A stretch of DNA of 64,000 bases from Schistosoma mansoni. Its lineage: Eukaryota > Platyhelminthes > Trematoda > Strigeidida > Schistosomatidae. The DNA is taken from the NCBI RefSeq assembly GCF_000237925.1, contig NW_017386011.1, forward strand, positions 1 through 64,000, in the 5' to 3' direction. Positions 50,601 through 58,644 of this stretch are shown in pieces; position 1 is the first letter of the stretch; each line of letters opens with the position of its first letter. The position numbers and the translations under genes were made by a program. The notes below the pieces were generated by a model. That model saw nothing but the letters and a program-made list of their open reading frames with translations. It had not been told where the DNA came from and searched no databases.

Positions 50601-51123
50601 TTCATTCGTTTTATGTCACTTACGAGGAAGTGACGTAATGTTTTCCGAACCTGTTTATCTCGACATCTATATAGCTTAAATGCAATATCAACTGCTTGTG
50701 TGGCTGGAATCAAGTTTTTAGTTCGAAGTCTCATGAACGCTCTTAAAAAGCCCTGAGAGCTGTTATATTTTGGGTTGAAACTTACCATACGCATTTCAGG
50801 GTGCATACCAAATGAACGCGACAACAGTGTTTGAATAACACTGGTAGAAAAATCCGCAACATGCTCAGGATAATACCTTACAGCCTTTGTGGGTTAAAAA
50901 AGACTCGAAATGTGCTACCTGAGATAAGAACGACAAAAGTTCCTCTAGTCTACTTATATATTGAGAAGGGGCAGAAGAAAATGACTGCTTTAGTGTGCTA
51001 AAGTTTTCGAGTTGTCCCTCAAACTGAAGGAAATTATGTGTTTTTTTATCTTACGTCTGTTCTGTATGATAGCGGATCCCGTGTAAGGTGGTAGCTTAAC
51101 TCTGACAACGGCATGTGCTGCAT
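32698..51123 (-). CDS. SDAD1: SDAD1 (protein SDA1 homolog), 13 exons
   Basis: Exons, 5' to 3' on the minus strand: 51123-51055, 51023-50919, 50884-50786, 50752-50570, 50533-50375, 50341-50258, 48990-48648, 45594-45536, 42558-42340, 39810-39567, 38355-38060, 35696-35442, 32865-32698. They join to 2283 nt (760 aa; human SDAD1 is 687). Matches to human, from memory, run end to end: [48 protein letters not shown] with an acidic stretch; [44 protein letters not shown] helix; [50 protein letters not shown]1 is a nucleolar/nuclear factor for 60S subunit maturation and export; the N-terminal half is helical-repeat-like and the tail basic. An in-frame TAG lies 12 bases before the chosen ATG. The exon 10/11 junction is the least certain. 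Confidence 0.9.
32890..33165 (-). repeat. Diverged hammerhead SINE in SDAD1 intron 12
   Basis: Minus-strand copy with tRNA-like head (GGCTCAGTG-like, then GGTTTGAGTC-like), a decayed ribozyme (CTAAGAA instead of CUGANGA, stem II CCC/GGG kept) and the usual GGTGGTCT 3' segment. The oldest copy in the window. Confidence 0.65.
33740..33850 (+). repeat. Short repeat shared with 52009-52093
   Basis: AAAGCTTGAACCAGATTGCC, a TGGATTTACTTCAAATTCAT block and CACTGAGATTTTACAAATAC are shared with the block at 51990-52093, where terminal inverted repeats are visible. Confidence 0.6.
33895..34317 (-). repeat. Inverted duplication, copy 2
   Basis: Reverse complement of 28116-28534, inside SDAD1 intron 12. 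Confidence 0.85.
34318..35441. other. Rest of SDAD1 intron 12
   Basis: AT-rich intron sequence with a (TTA)n run at about 34550-34573. No other element recognised. Confidence 0.6.
36500..37030 (+). repeat. Unclassified 500-bp repeat, copy 2
   Basis: Inside SDAD1 intron 11. Shares the CTCACTGCCTTCTCGCACCA, GGTTGGTCGATGTGGAG and TACCATGGGACTGCACCTCC landmarks with the copy at 31795, and ends in TTTATGTGTTTAAAT. Confidence 0.7.
37150..37620 (-). mobile_element. LINE fragment, same family as 46345-48290
   Basis: On the minus strand it encodes [19 protein letters not shown] and a broken RRRDIRLS region, matching [17 protein letters not shown] and [11 protein letters not shown] of the intron 7 LINE. 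It is truncated at both ends and has several stops. Confidence 0.65.
37785..38025 (-). repeat. Full-length hammerhead SINE in SDAD1 intron 11
   Basis: Minus-strand copy. The head is tRNA-like: GGCTCAGTGGTCTA with GGTTAAGGG (box A) and GGTTCGAATC (box B). The middle is the ribozyme: CUGAGGA and GAAA are kept, but stem II has a mismatch and the GUC cleavage triplet is lost, so it should not cut. The tail is the GGTGGTCTAGCTTCAATTGA segment ending in CCACAAAACCCCC. Confidence 0.8.
38526..38790. repeat. Head-to-head hammerhead SINE pair in SDAD1 intron 10
   Basis: A minus-strand SINE half (38526-38660), with its complete tail and ribozyme, meets a plus-strand 3' half (38661-38785) that starts at the ribozyme GAAA. 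The whole forms an imperfect palindrome. Confidence 0.8.
38583..38626 (-). ncRNA. Hammerhead ribozyme in SINE, core intact
   Basis: On the minus strand: CUGAGGA, stem II GUCC/GGAC with CAUAAUA loop, GAAAC, short helix III and GUC. Helix I pairing is weaker than in the 13848 copy (CAUGG against CAGUAC). Confidence 0.65.
38960..39505 (+). mobile_element. SR2-like (RTE) LINE 3' fragment
   Basis: Plus-strand remnant encoding the C-terminal region: the KWIGHT segment, a GAA-repeat expansion where the family has a short Lys/Arg stretch, GRPRNTLH, and [20 protein letters not shown]. Multiply broken. It lies in SDAD1 intron 10. Confidence 0.8.
39935..40130 (-). repeat. Hammerhead SINE in SDAD1 intron 9
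   Basis: Minus-strand copy with good tRNA-like boxes (GGCTCAGTGGTCTAGTGGTT and GGTTCGGATC). In the ribozyme, stem II reads AUCC/GGAU, a paired change from GUCC/GGAC, but GAAA has become GAGU, so it should be dead. A plus-strand 3' piece follows at about 40225-40284. Confidence 0.8.
40335..40534. other. Assembly gap (200 N)
   Basis: A run of 200 N inside SDAD1 intron 9. The SINE 3' end at about 40234-40284 recurs just after the gap (40535-40585). Confidence 0.99.
40605..41090 (-). repeat. Unclassified 500-bp repeat, copy 3
   Basis: Minus-strand copy with the same landmarks as 31795-32300. It starts on the plus strand with TTATTTATTTATTAC, the reverse of its A/T-rich tail. Confidence 0.75.
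41880..42290. repeat. tRNA-like SINE head and AT-rich repeat in SDAD1 intron 9
   Basis: At about 42128-42200 GGTAGCATGGTGATTAGAGC and GGTTTCGGGTTTAAAC resemble tRNA box A and box B. The upstream 41890-42110 block resembles other interspersed repeat sequence. No foldable tRNA was established. Confidence 0.4.
42830..43060 (+). mobile_element. LINE 3' fragment, same family as 46345-48290
   Basis: GGATGGAAGAAAGCTAAGGG and the following CATGTCAGTAAGTGTAGACT match 47860-47960 of the intron 7 LINE. Short, broken, in SDAD1 intron 8. Confidence 0.65.
43275..44200 (-). mobile_element. SR2-like (RTE) LINE 3' part
   Basis: Minus-strand remnant. It runs from the palm-downstream region (FADDL-like segment near 44060-44080) to the C-terminal KEL-like tail, with a GAA/TTC-repeat expansion at 43438-43458. 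Broken in several places. With the plus-strand copy at 44418-44925 it forms inverted arms around the gap. Confidence 0.8.
44218..44417. other. Assembly gap (200 N)
   Basis: A run of 200 N. The 30 bases before it (44188-44217) are identical to the 30 bases after it (44418-44447). Confidence 0.99.
44418..44930 (+). mobile_element. SR2-like (RTE) LINE 3' fragment
   Basis: Plus-strand remnant, very close to 38998-39505 and to the reverse complement of 43275-43760, with the GAA-repeat expansion at about 44725-44755. Confidence 0.8.
46345..48290 (+). mobile_element. 5'-truncated LINE in SDAD1 intron 7
   Basis: A non-LTR retrotransposon with reverse transcriptase and C-terminal region but no endonuclease part. 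Reverse transcriptase motifs in order: [49 protein letters not shown] and [14 protein letters not shown] frameshift follows the YADD region near 47285, and stops lie near 47612 and 47778. The C-terminal region reads [18 protein letters not shown]. The 3' end is near GACTGACTGACTGA at 48270-48283. Fragments of the family are at 37150 and 42830. The clade is not certain (RTE-like or related). Confidence 0.8.
46487..47398 (+). CDS. Reverse transcriptase fragment of intron 7 LINE
   Basis: The longest open part of the LINE, 303 codons. It holds the finger and palm motifs including FLDI and YADD, which carry the catalytic Asp residues. FDSVD stands where the family has AFDSVD (here KEEFDSVD). The frame leaves the protein after DADKMQS and continues in another frame from about 47256. 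Dead by frameshift and stops. It lies on the strand opposite to SDAD1. Confidence 0.75.
   Translation: MSPPTLYEVEKAKGNLKRWRAACPGRCTLEIFKDGSPVLAARLTEVIGRIRELEVIPSDWSQSLIVPVYKKGQNSSCGNHREISLTNIVSKLLASITFRHLTKAHEEQTRENKVGFQPGRGCIDQIFTLRQVLEHRHKFRRPTIVVFLDIKEEFDSVDREVPWQCLSVKGVPKKYINFIKALYSKTTGQVRAYGELSSELATSSGVRQGCPLSPFLFNFVVDMLLEISLSLSKSPGVEHLPADSLVDLEYADDIVLFGEDADKMQSSHHYKQLCWHVRDAILSLEIQNATSGLDCIDTRTIDR
49270..49815 (-). repeat. Unclassified 500-bp repeat, copy 4
   Basis: Minus-strand copy in SDAD1 intron 6, with the best-preserved 5' end of the four (the GGCCGAGAGTGGAGAGTCCA start at about 49786). Tail on the plus strand is TTATTATTTATTTTTATTTA. Confidence 0.75.
50534..51054 (-). other. Cluster of tiny SDAD1 introns (introns 1-4)
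   Basis: Introns 51054-51024 (31 nt), 50918-50885 (34), 50785-50753 (33) and 50569-50534 (36), followed by intron 5 at 50374-50342 (33). All are GT...AG, all fall between codons, and removing each restores residue-for-residue alignment to human SDAD1. Intron 3 has a length divisible by three and no stop, so retention would add 11 residues in frame. Confidence 0.88.
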
Positions 51124-51480
51124 CGCGATCAGGAACTACGTACAGTCCGAAAGTACCGCCAACTAATCCCAATTTCAATAGCAAAGATGGGGAGTCTATT
51201 TACCTTAGCTAATCCATACAATTTGAACTATCACGAAGATCCAGCGTCGCGCTAAATGTATCGACGGATCGTGCTGTTGTTATGTGTCCTGGTAAAGAAC
51301 TGCAGTTACTCTTTATAAGGTGAGAGAAACGGAAAGTGGATAATTTTGTCTCGAACTTGAACTTTTCTAGAATGTCATCTGACATGATTAACACTGCATG
51401 TGAGTATAAGACAATGTTCATCGATATCGACATAAGTGTGCAGTATAAGCTGCATTCGTTCTACCAGTGGATTTAGGATA

Positions 51481-51805
51481 TATAGCAGTTAATAAGTCCC
51501 CAAAATAAATAGTTTTGTATGTCTTCGAAATTGATGCTGACATCATTAATTTGCTGGACCTACCCTAACCGAAGGCGCTCGGTCATGCATCCACACCAGA
51601 TCACGAGTGGGTACTACATGCTTCGCATCCCCTGAAGCTTCTAAGCAGCTTAGATCAAACACATCTCGACATACCGATAGCCTTCCAAATATATCTTCGA
51701 ACCATACCATTTCTGACTTCTGATTTGAATGGGTCGGCACCTTTCGATTATAAAGATGTTACGTGTGAAGGTGTTGTCAAACTCAGAATAGTTGTGATAT
51801 CGTTG
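51481..51805 (+). repeat. Old LTR of a CsRn1-clade Gypsy element
   Basis: A diverged relative of the 326-bp LTR at 7591 (shared CCAAAATMAATAG, GGTCATGCATMCRCACCAGATC and CCTTCC...ATATATCTTC). It is followed at 51807 by TGGTGAGACCGGCGTGATC, the same tRNA-Trp primer-binding site. It lies about 360 bases upstream of the SDAD1 start codon. Confidence 0.75.
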
Positions 51806-52008
51806 GTGGTGAGACCGGCGTGATCTGATACATAAAACACTGAACTGTGAGTCTGGCCTTATTGTGACGATATATATTACTTTTTAAATTTTACTGTAAC
51901 GTATAGTCATGTCTAAGAACGTTCGTTTAAATTAGAGCGAATAGTTTCACAGTATTTGAGCTTAGATTTGATGAAAGACATTAAATAGGAATAATATATT
52001 TGTAAAAT

Positions 52009-52093
52009 CTCAGCGAATAAGCTTTTTCGAGGAAAAGCTTGAACCAGATTGCCAGGCAAAACGTTGGATTTACTTCAAATTCATTCGCTGAGA
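52009..52093. repeat. Short element with 11-bp perfect inverted ends
   Basis: TCTCAGCGAAT at 52009-52019 and ATTCGCTGAGA at 52083-52093 are exact reverse complements and enclose 63 bases including AAAAGCTTGAACCAGATTGC. The interior recurs at 33765-33835. Could be a small MITE or a hairpin piece of a larger repeat. Confidence 0.5.
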
Positions 52094-53355
52094 TAGTTAT
52101 TGCTTGCTTGCTTACGCCTGTTACCCCTCGTTGAGGAGCATAGGTCGCTCACCAGCATTCTCCATCCAACTCTGTCCTGAGCCCTCCTTTCCAGTTCTTT
52201 CAAGTTGCTATTCATCCTTTTCATATCTGCTTCTATTTCCCGGCGTAGTGTGTTCTTTGGCCTTCCTCTTTTCCGCTTCCCTTCCGGATTCCAAGTTAGG
52301 GATTGCCTTGTAATGCACATTGGTGATTTCCTTAATGTATGTCCGATCCACTTACAACGTCTTTTCCTAATTTCCTCTTCAACTGGAAGCTGGTTTGTTT
52401 TCTCCCATAAAACTCTGTTGCTGATAGTATCCGGCCAATGGATGTTGAGTATTTTGCGTAGACAGCTGTTGATAAATACTTGTACCTTCCTGATGATGGC
52501 CGTAGTAGTTCTCCACGTTTCAGCTTCGTACAGTAGGACTGTCTTGACATTCGTATTAAAGATTCTGACCTTGAAATTGGTTGATAGTTGTTTTGAGTTC
52601 CATATATTCTTCAATTGTAGAAATGCTGCCCTTGCTTTGCCAATCCTCGCCTTTACATCTGCATCCGATCCTCCTTGTTCATCAATGATGCTTCTAAGGT
52701 ACGTGAATTTTTCCACCTCTTCCAGAGTTTCGCCATCAAGTGTGATTGGATTAGTGTTCTCCGTGTTGCATTTGAGAATCTTGCTTTTTCCCATGTGAAT
52801 GTGGAGGCCTATCGATGCGGAGGCTGCTGCGACATTTACTGTCTTCATCTGCATTTGTTCGTGTGTATGAGAGAGGAGGGCTAGGTCATCTGCAAAGTCC
52901 AAATAATCTAATTGATTCTGAGAAGACCATTGTATTCCGTATTTCCCTTCAAATGTCGAATTCTTCATAATCCAGTCAATCGCTAGAAGGAAGAGGAATG
53001 GGGAGAGTAGACAGCCTTGTCTGACTCCGGTCCTTACTGGAAATGGGTCTGTCAGCTGTCCTCTATGCACTACTTTGCACTGTAGTCCATCGTATGAGTT
53101 TTGGATAATGTTGACGATCTTCTGAGGAACTCCATAGTGTAGAAGAATTTTCCATAATGTTCTCCTGTCCACGCTGTCAAACGCCTTCTCATAATCAATG
53201 AAGTTGACGTATAGTGATGAGTTCCACTCAACTGATTGTTCAACGATGATCCGTAGTGTCGCAATCTGGTCTGTGCATGACCTATCCTTACGGAATCCAG
53301 CCGGTTGATCCCGAAGTTCGGCGTCTACTGCGTCTTTCATCCGATTCAGCAGCAC
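52081..53355 (-). CDS. SR2-like LINE reverse transcriptase and C-terminal region
   Basis: 424 codons open. Motifs: [16 protein letters not shown] at about residues 21-36, [13 protein letters not shown] (first catalytic Asp) near 52-64, [16 protein letters not shown] near 108-123, and [12 protein letters not shown] (catalytic Asp pair) near 151-162. Then [21 protein letters not shown], the [10 protein letters not shown] segment with [19 protein letters not shown], and [18 protein letters not shown]. The catalytic residues are intact. A stop just upstream separates it from the finger region at 53356-53530, so the protein is not whole. This is the RTE-type layout reported for SR2 of Schistosoma. 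Confidence 0.85.
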   Translation of the reverse strand: MLLNRMKDAVDAELRDQPAGFRKDRSCTDQIATLRIIVEQSVEWNSSLYVNFIDYEKAFDSVDRRTLWKILLHYGVPQKIVNIIQNSYDGLQCKVVHRGQLTDPFPVRTGVRQGCLLSPFLFLLAIDWIMKNSTFEGKYGIQWSSQNQLDYLDFADDLALLSHTHEQMQMKTVNVAAASASIGLHIHMGKSKILKCNTENTNPITLDGETLEEVEKFTYLRSIIDEQGGSDADVKARIGKARAAFLQLKNIWNSKQLSTNFKVRIFNTNVKTVLLYEAETWRTTTAIIRKVQVFINSCLRKILNIHWPDTISNRVLWEKTNQLPVEEEIRKRRCKWIGHTLRKSPMCITRQSLTWNPEGKRKRGRPKNTLRREIEADMKRMNSNLKELERRAQDRVGWRMLVSDLCSSTRGNRRKQASNNYLSE

Positions 53356-53832
53356 TCAGTTGAAAACTTTTCCTGGTACTGATAGCAAACTGATGCCTCT
53401 GTAGTTCTCACATTGGCTCAGATCTCCTTTCTTTGGTATCTTGATGAGATATCCTTCTTTCCAGTCCATTGGCACTTGTTCCTCTTCCCAAATCTTCTTG
53501 AATAGAAGGTGAAGCATGTTTGCAGTTATTTCAACCTTAGGTAATTCTAGACCGACTAAAGGGAGTTTAGACACTACATTAGGCCTTGACATCTTAGACA
53601 CTCGCTTTTTATTTAAACTAAAATTTTCTAGATCATCTGCAATTAAATAACAGCTAGAATCACTATCATTATAATTAGCCCTAACTGTATCAGAACCGTG
53701 GGACATAAAGGCATCAGAAGGCACTTGATTTGTACACAGGGATTCGTCGCTTAATTTGGGTCCATCAGCACCATCGAGCTTGGAAATTATCTTCTTTTGA
53801 CGAGGTTTTGTCATCTCAAACGAAGCGACCAA
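53356..53832 (-). CDS. Chimeric frame: foreign N-terminal part joined to LINE RT fingers
   Basis: 158 codons open. The last 60 or so (EITANMLHLLFKKIWEEEQ to SLLSVPGKVFN) are the RT finger region of the SR2-like LINE. The first 97 (KKIISKLDGADGPKLSDE to NVVSKLPLVGLELP) do not belong to that family and read as a different coding sequence, perhaps the start of another retroelement ORF. The junction is at about 53535-53545. Confidence 0.6.
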   Translation of the reverse strand: MVASFEMTKPRQKKIISKLDGADGPKLSDESLCTNQVPSDAFMSHGSDTVRANYNDSDSSCYLIADDLENFSLNKKRVSKMSRPNVVSKLPLVGLELPKVEITANMLHLLFKKIWEEEQVPMDWKEGYLIKIPKKGDLSQCENYRGISLLSVPGKVFN

Positions 53833-54574
53833 ATTTCAGGGATTCAAGATTGAAATGCACAAAACGATAGCCAAGAACCGACCAAGAAATATTTGTTTAG
53901 AACTGCAAACTCGAACCAAGCTGCTAGCCGATTAATATTTGTTTAAAACTGTAAGTTCTTCCAGGCAGCCAACCTATATTCGTTTAGAACTGTAAAATCC
54001 AAACCTAAATTCCAATAGGTCTGGATGTGGCCGAATAACCGAAGAATAGTTTACACACTCGTGCCCCAGTCGAAATCAAAACAAGGTATTTTGGATGACA
54101 CGGTTCTACGATTCATCCTATATACAAACGTACAAATTTACCTAAACGAATATTATCACCCGGTTATTCAACCAACAATTGATACCAAAATATTCAATCG
54201 AAAACACCAAAAGGTAAGCGTTATTCTATCCTTTCTGGATAGATCAAGTAAAATTCCGCCTGAGCAGCTGTCTTATAACACAAAGTGTTTCAATATCTGG
54301 GAAAGTGCTCCAAATTGCAACCAAAGATACACGATCCCAGTCAAATCAAACCGCACAATCAAATAGCGAGCAGTCAATATGGCAGACACCAGAATAATAA
54401 CAATTAAAACAAACTAGATACAGTTCAATAAGGAACATAGAGACCCAATAGAAAACGATAATAAAACCAAGAAAATTAAACGTTACAGTCTTAATTAGCA
54501 TCAAAAATGTCAACAACATACACAAATAAAGAAAACGTAAGGAAGAAATCACAAATGTATGCATGGAGGGATTT
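53530..54574 (-). other. Foreign sequence replacing the middle of the SR2-like LINE
   Basis: On the minus strand the LINE stops being recognisable after EGNMKQLLDPFC (54580) and resumes at EITANMLH (53530). The block between replaces roughly 100 codons of the LINE with about 1 kb of non-LINE DNA, partly open in frame (53835-53540). It may be the 5' end of another retroelement joined during reverse transcription, or an insertion with loss of flanking sequence. Confidence 0.55.
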
Positions 54575-55375
54575 TCACTTGCAAAATGGATCCAACAGTT
54601 GTTTCATATTCCCTTCTCTTGCAGCTTTTTCCGCCGTCGTTGCTAGTTCTCCCATGTATTTCTGCTTGTCGGCTTTAATGCTCTTCTTCACTTCCCTGTT
54701 TGCTTCTGCGTAGTCTACTTGTGCTTTGACTTCCTCTGCTCGTGTTCGGCTGTTGTTAATTGCTAGTTTCTTGTTCTTCATCTCTTGAATTTTGTCCAGG
54801 GTTCCCGTAGAGATCCATTTCTTGTGATGATGCTTCTTAGGACCAAGAACCTCCTGACACGTTGAAGTTAGTGCTTCTTTTATCCCTTTCCAGTTGTCCT
54901 CCAAAGTTGCTTCTTGTTCTTTCATTAGATCCCGTAAAGCTTGGAACCTATTGTTGAGAGTTATCTTGAATTGGTTGAGTTTTTCAATATGTCGAAGGAA
55001 GGCTGTATTGAAACTTTGTAGTGCTGTTTGTCCAGTTGTCCAGTGTTTCTTTAGCTTCAGTCTCATCTTGGCCACAACCAGGTGGTGATCTGAAGCTATG
55101 TCAGCTCCTCTCCGGGTTCTCACATCTTCCATTGATCTTCGGAACTTTTTGTTGATACAGATGTGATCTATCTGGTTCTCTGTGGTGTGATCCGGCGAGA
55201 TCCATGTGTGTATGCGTTTGTGTGGAAATATTGTGCCGCCTATAACGAATTTGTTGAATGCGCATAGATTTGCAAGTCTCTCGCTATTTTCATTTCTCTC
55301 TCCTAGTCCATATCGTCCAATTATATAATCATATCCTGTGTTGTCCACTCCAACTTTAGCATTGAGGTCTCCCAT
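54575..55375 (-). CDS. SR2-like LINE endonuclease C-terminal part
   Basis: 266 codons open. It begins MGDLNAKVGVDN, the GDxN motif of the apurinic-type endonuclease, and continues HTWISPDHTTENQIDHICI (the DHI motif) and ASDHHLVVAKMRLKLKK (the SDH motif), then the linker towards the reverse transcriptase. The upstream endonuclease start is seen to about 55590 but is interrupted by a stop near 55484. In this family the domain nicks the target. Confidence 0.8.
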   Translation of the reverse strand: MGDLNAKVGVDNTGYDYIIGRYGLGERNENSERLANLCAFNKFVIGGTIFPHKRIHTWISPDHTTENQIDHICINKKFRRSMEDVRTRRGADIASDHHLVVAKMRLKLKKHWTTGQTALQSFNTAFLRHIEKLNQFKITLNNRFQALRDLMKEQEATLEDNWKGIKEALTSTCQEVLGPKKHHHKKWISTGTLDKIQEMKNKKLAINNSRTRAEEVKAQVDYAEANREVKKSIKADKQKYMGELATTAEKAAREGNMKQLLDPFCK

Positions 55376-55814
55376 CAGAATAGTGAGGTCCTTTCGTGAG
55401 CACTTCTCTATAATTGATTGCAGCCTTTCATAGAATTGATCTTTATCATCGTCGTTGCTATCATTGGTGGGTGCATAACATTAAATAACGTTCATTGTGA
55501 TCTCTTGCTTCTTTGTTCTGAATGATGCTTTGATTATCCTGAGTCCATGAAATTCCCATTCCACAAGTTCATTTCGTGCTTCTTTGGACAGCATTAGAGC
55601 AACTCCCTGAGTGTGTGGAGCATTGTCCCCTTCGTGACTGGAGTACAGCAGCATCTCTCCTGTACCTAGCCTTTGTTGTCCAGATTGTGTCCGATGAGTT
55701 TCGCTGATTATATATCGTTATACCGTTTTCATATTTTCGGATGTTTTTTCTTGTATAACTTATCTTGATTACAGCGAAACAGACACCTGGCTGTTTAATA
55801 TTAAGACTCCTTCG

Positions 55815-57670
55815 CCTCTCACCCAAAAATATAAAAGCCTGACTCTTCTACGCAGAAGCTGACCTCCACGAACACTACGTGAAGGACCCACACGCACCAT
55901 TTCTCGCAGTAATGAAGGCACCAACGCGCCATTTTGACAGGCGAGTTACACCTGGCATGTTTATGGGTGATATCTCTGAACCTTATGGCAAATTACAGAA
56001 GGCTATTCTTAAACATAGAGGCTTAATCGACCTACAAAAGTTAGACCGATTCTTCAACAACAACAAGTTGCAACACGGCTCAGCAAAAGAAATGTTACTA
56101 CGTATGAAATAGGTCATTAGTCAACTGACCTTCGAGGATCTCATGCTTAAACAACCCTTATTGTCTAAGCTCCACCCACAGGAGCCAATAGTGTTTGTCT
56201 AATTTTAACACAACAACGTGAGCGAACTGGGTGAAATTGCCGACCGAATTCCAGAAGTCACCAGAACTTCCAACGCCGAGGTCTATTCAGCCAAAGAAAA
56301 ACTCCAAACGACACAAAATAACCTTACAGAACTCTGTCATACTCTGACACGTTACCATCGTATTCGTCATGACCGTAGACGATCCCAAACTCCTCGAAGA
56401 AGTACGTCACGGAAACGATATATCTCTAGACCATGAGAGATAGATAAATGTGATTTGTGCTGGTATCATAGTCGGCATAGAAAATATAAAAATTGCGGAA
56501 ACCCCTGAAGTCGCAGCTAGCGAACATAGCTGTCTGTTGCACAGCACTGATGTGATGATGAAGGTTCGTTAACACTGGCTCAGAGGTCCGCGTTCTTCAT
56601 GCAAATTATAACGACCGACTGCACGATGCATTTTTCAACTTACAGGCAACAAATAGGGAAACCGATCGTCATATACGGTAAGCGATACGTGTATCTCAAG
56701 GTGAGTTTCTGCTAACCCATTCAATGGATTTTCGTTGTTGCAGGTGTTTCTATGCTAATCGTTGACATAAACCTGCTGAAACATCACAATTTACTCATCA
56801 ACACACTCAAAAGGAAATTAATACATGAAAATACCAAATTATCTGTCTATGTGACTATCTTTTCCAGTTGTACATTGTCCCCAGTCGGAGTTAAACATAC
56901 AGTGGACATATTCTATCAATGGATATTCGAAAATTACCCCCAAACTATACCAAACGCGACCAAAATTACCGTGTGTAACCAGTAGTGTTTCATATCACAT
57001 GACGACCACTTGTATTTTCGAAAGCGCATTGACTAGTTTTTGAGAAGCTGAGGTTGTCTGAAAACGAATTCGACCACATGAACGACTTAGGATTTATTCG
57101 GCCATCAAAAAACTCATGGGCATCTTTTCACGTGGTTCCTAAAAAGAGCATCAATGATTGACGTCAGACTGGTGACTATAGGGGATCGAATGCGAAAGCC
57201 ATTCCTAATCGTCCCCCATTTTCACAAATTCACTATATGACGGCTGTCTTTAAAGGTACAAACGTCTTTTCTGAAAATCGACTTGCTTAAAGCACATAAA
57301 CGAATTTCACGGCTCCAGACGATATTCCTCGAACCGCTATCATCACTCTACTTGGATTTTACTTATTTTTGCGAATGCCTATCGGTTTAAGTAATGCTGA
57401 ATCAATTTTTCGGAGATTCATCGATAATGTATTTATAAGTCTTGACTTCGTAGCGCGTACACAGATGACTGCTTGATCGCATATCCAGACAGAGAACCTG
57501 ATCTTCAGAATATGAAATATTTTTTTGAACGGCTGCAAAAACACATTATTGTAGATATCCAGAAGTGTCAGGCGAGCCAATTTCCCGGATATTCTTGTTC
57601 ACACAATTGATGCTCAGGGCATGCGACTTCTGAAAAGTAAAGAGGTGGGCATTCTAGACTACCTATAACA
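55815..57670 (+). mobile_element. Gag-protease-RT part of the old Gypsy element
   Basis: Fossil coding remnant matching 8180-10110 of the younger element: YAEADLHEHYVKDPHAPFLA and VTPGMFMGDISEPYGKLQKA (Gag), a basic linker, the zinc-motif region near 56455-56500, protease near 56570 and RT to 57670. Many breaks. Confidence 0.8.
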
Positions 57671-57689
57671 GATATCAGTCAGTCAGTTT

Positions 57690-58512
57690 TGTACGTCCAA
57701 CGGCCAAGTAAGTTTGTAGTTATATTGGTTCCGAAAGCCGAAAGATACGATTTTCGAAGTTGAACATAAGATAACTCGGAAAGTTCACATTTAGCATCTA
57801 CCACTGGTTGGAGGTCGTCAGTAGTGAACGCGTGAGCAGGGATTCAAGATGGTATAGTTCAGCCATACAGGCATCATCCTATGTAACCTCTTGAATTTTG
57901 CATTGAACAGACTACTTTCCTCCTAACACAAAAGTGTTCTTCAGAAGTGTTGGGTGTCATATTTCCGAGTCACTATAGGGACATTTAGTGTGAACTATGA
58001 TGCGATTTCCATGTAAGATCTGGTATGCTGGGTAGTGACATCATAACAAATCTGCAATTTCGGGATTAGGCCTGTTACCGTAGTGGCAGATATGTGTACT
58101 AGAACTGAGGTATACCATAATTCCTTTTTCTTACACCTTTTTCAGCCTCCTGCAGATACTCCACCGAAAACAGAAATGGCACGGGTGACTTCGTCCTACA
58201 CCGTTATTAATGCTTCCGATATTCTGGAGGGATATAAGTTCGAAACATCTAAAAGCCCCCAACTTCTCATGTATCTATTCTCGACCATCAGCTGTATGTT
58301 GCAACGCTACCTTCATTAAGTGCGCCGATTGTGATAATGACAACATGTTCCTTATGAAATCCATTTACATTCATATCTTATGAAATATCAACCCAGCTGA
58401 GTAATTTTCAACAGTGAAAATTGTAACTTTTTTAACAATTTGATCTTGCCTGTAAACCGGCATGCCTCATGTAACAATCTGTTATTTGAGAATAAATTAT
58501 TATTATTATTAA
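57690..58512. other. Unclassified insertion in the old Gypsy element
   Basis: Sequence foreign to the Gypsy frame, starting near GTCAGTCAGTTTTGTACGTC and ending in an ATT repeat (AATAAATTATTATTATTATT, about 58490-58511), the type of tail left by non-LTR elements. The start resembles the reversed GACTGACTGACTG end of the intron 7 LINE. No coding recognised. Confidence 0.45.
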
Positions 58513-58644
58513 GATTTATCGATAGTACGTACCGAATTGCAAAAGCCTCACGAGACCATTTACAGACCAACTTCGTGAAAATGTGAAATCCATCAATTCG
58601 GACGAAAATGCGAAATTAGCATTCTCAAAAGAACTATTAACTCT

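Larger units (their letters stand above)
52095..55812 (-). mobile_element. SR2-like (RTE-clade) LINE nested in the old Gypsy element
   Basis: Minus-strand non-LTR element with endonuclease (55590-54575) and reverse transcriptase (53520-52081) parts, 5'-truncated. The usual segment linking the two is missing, and about 1 kb of unrelated sequence (53530-54570) stands in its place. It splits the Gag region of the old Gypsy element. Confidence 0.85.
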
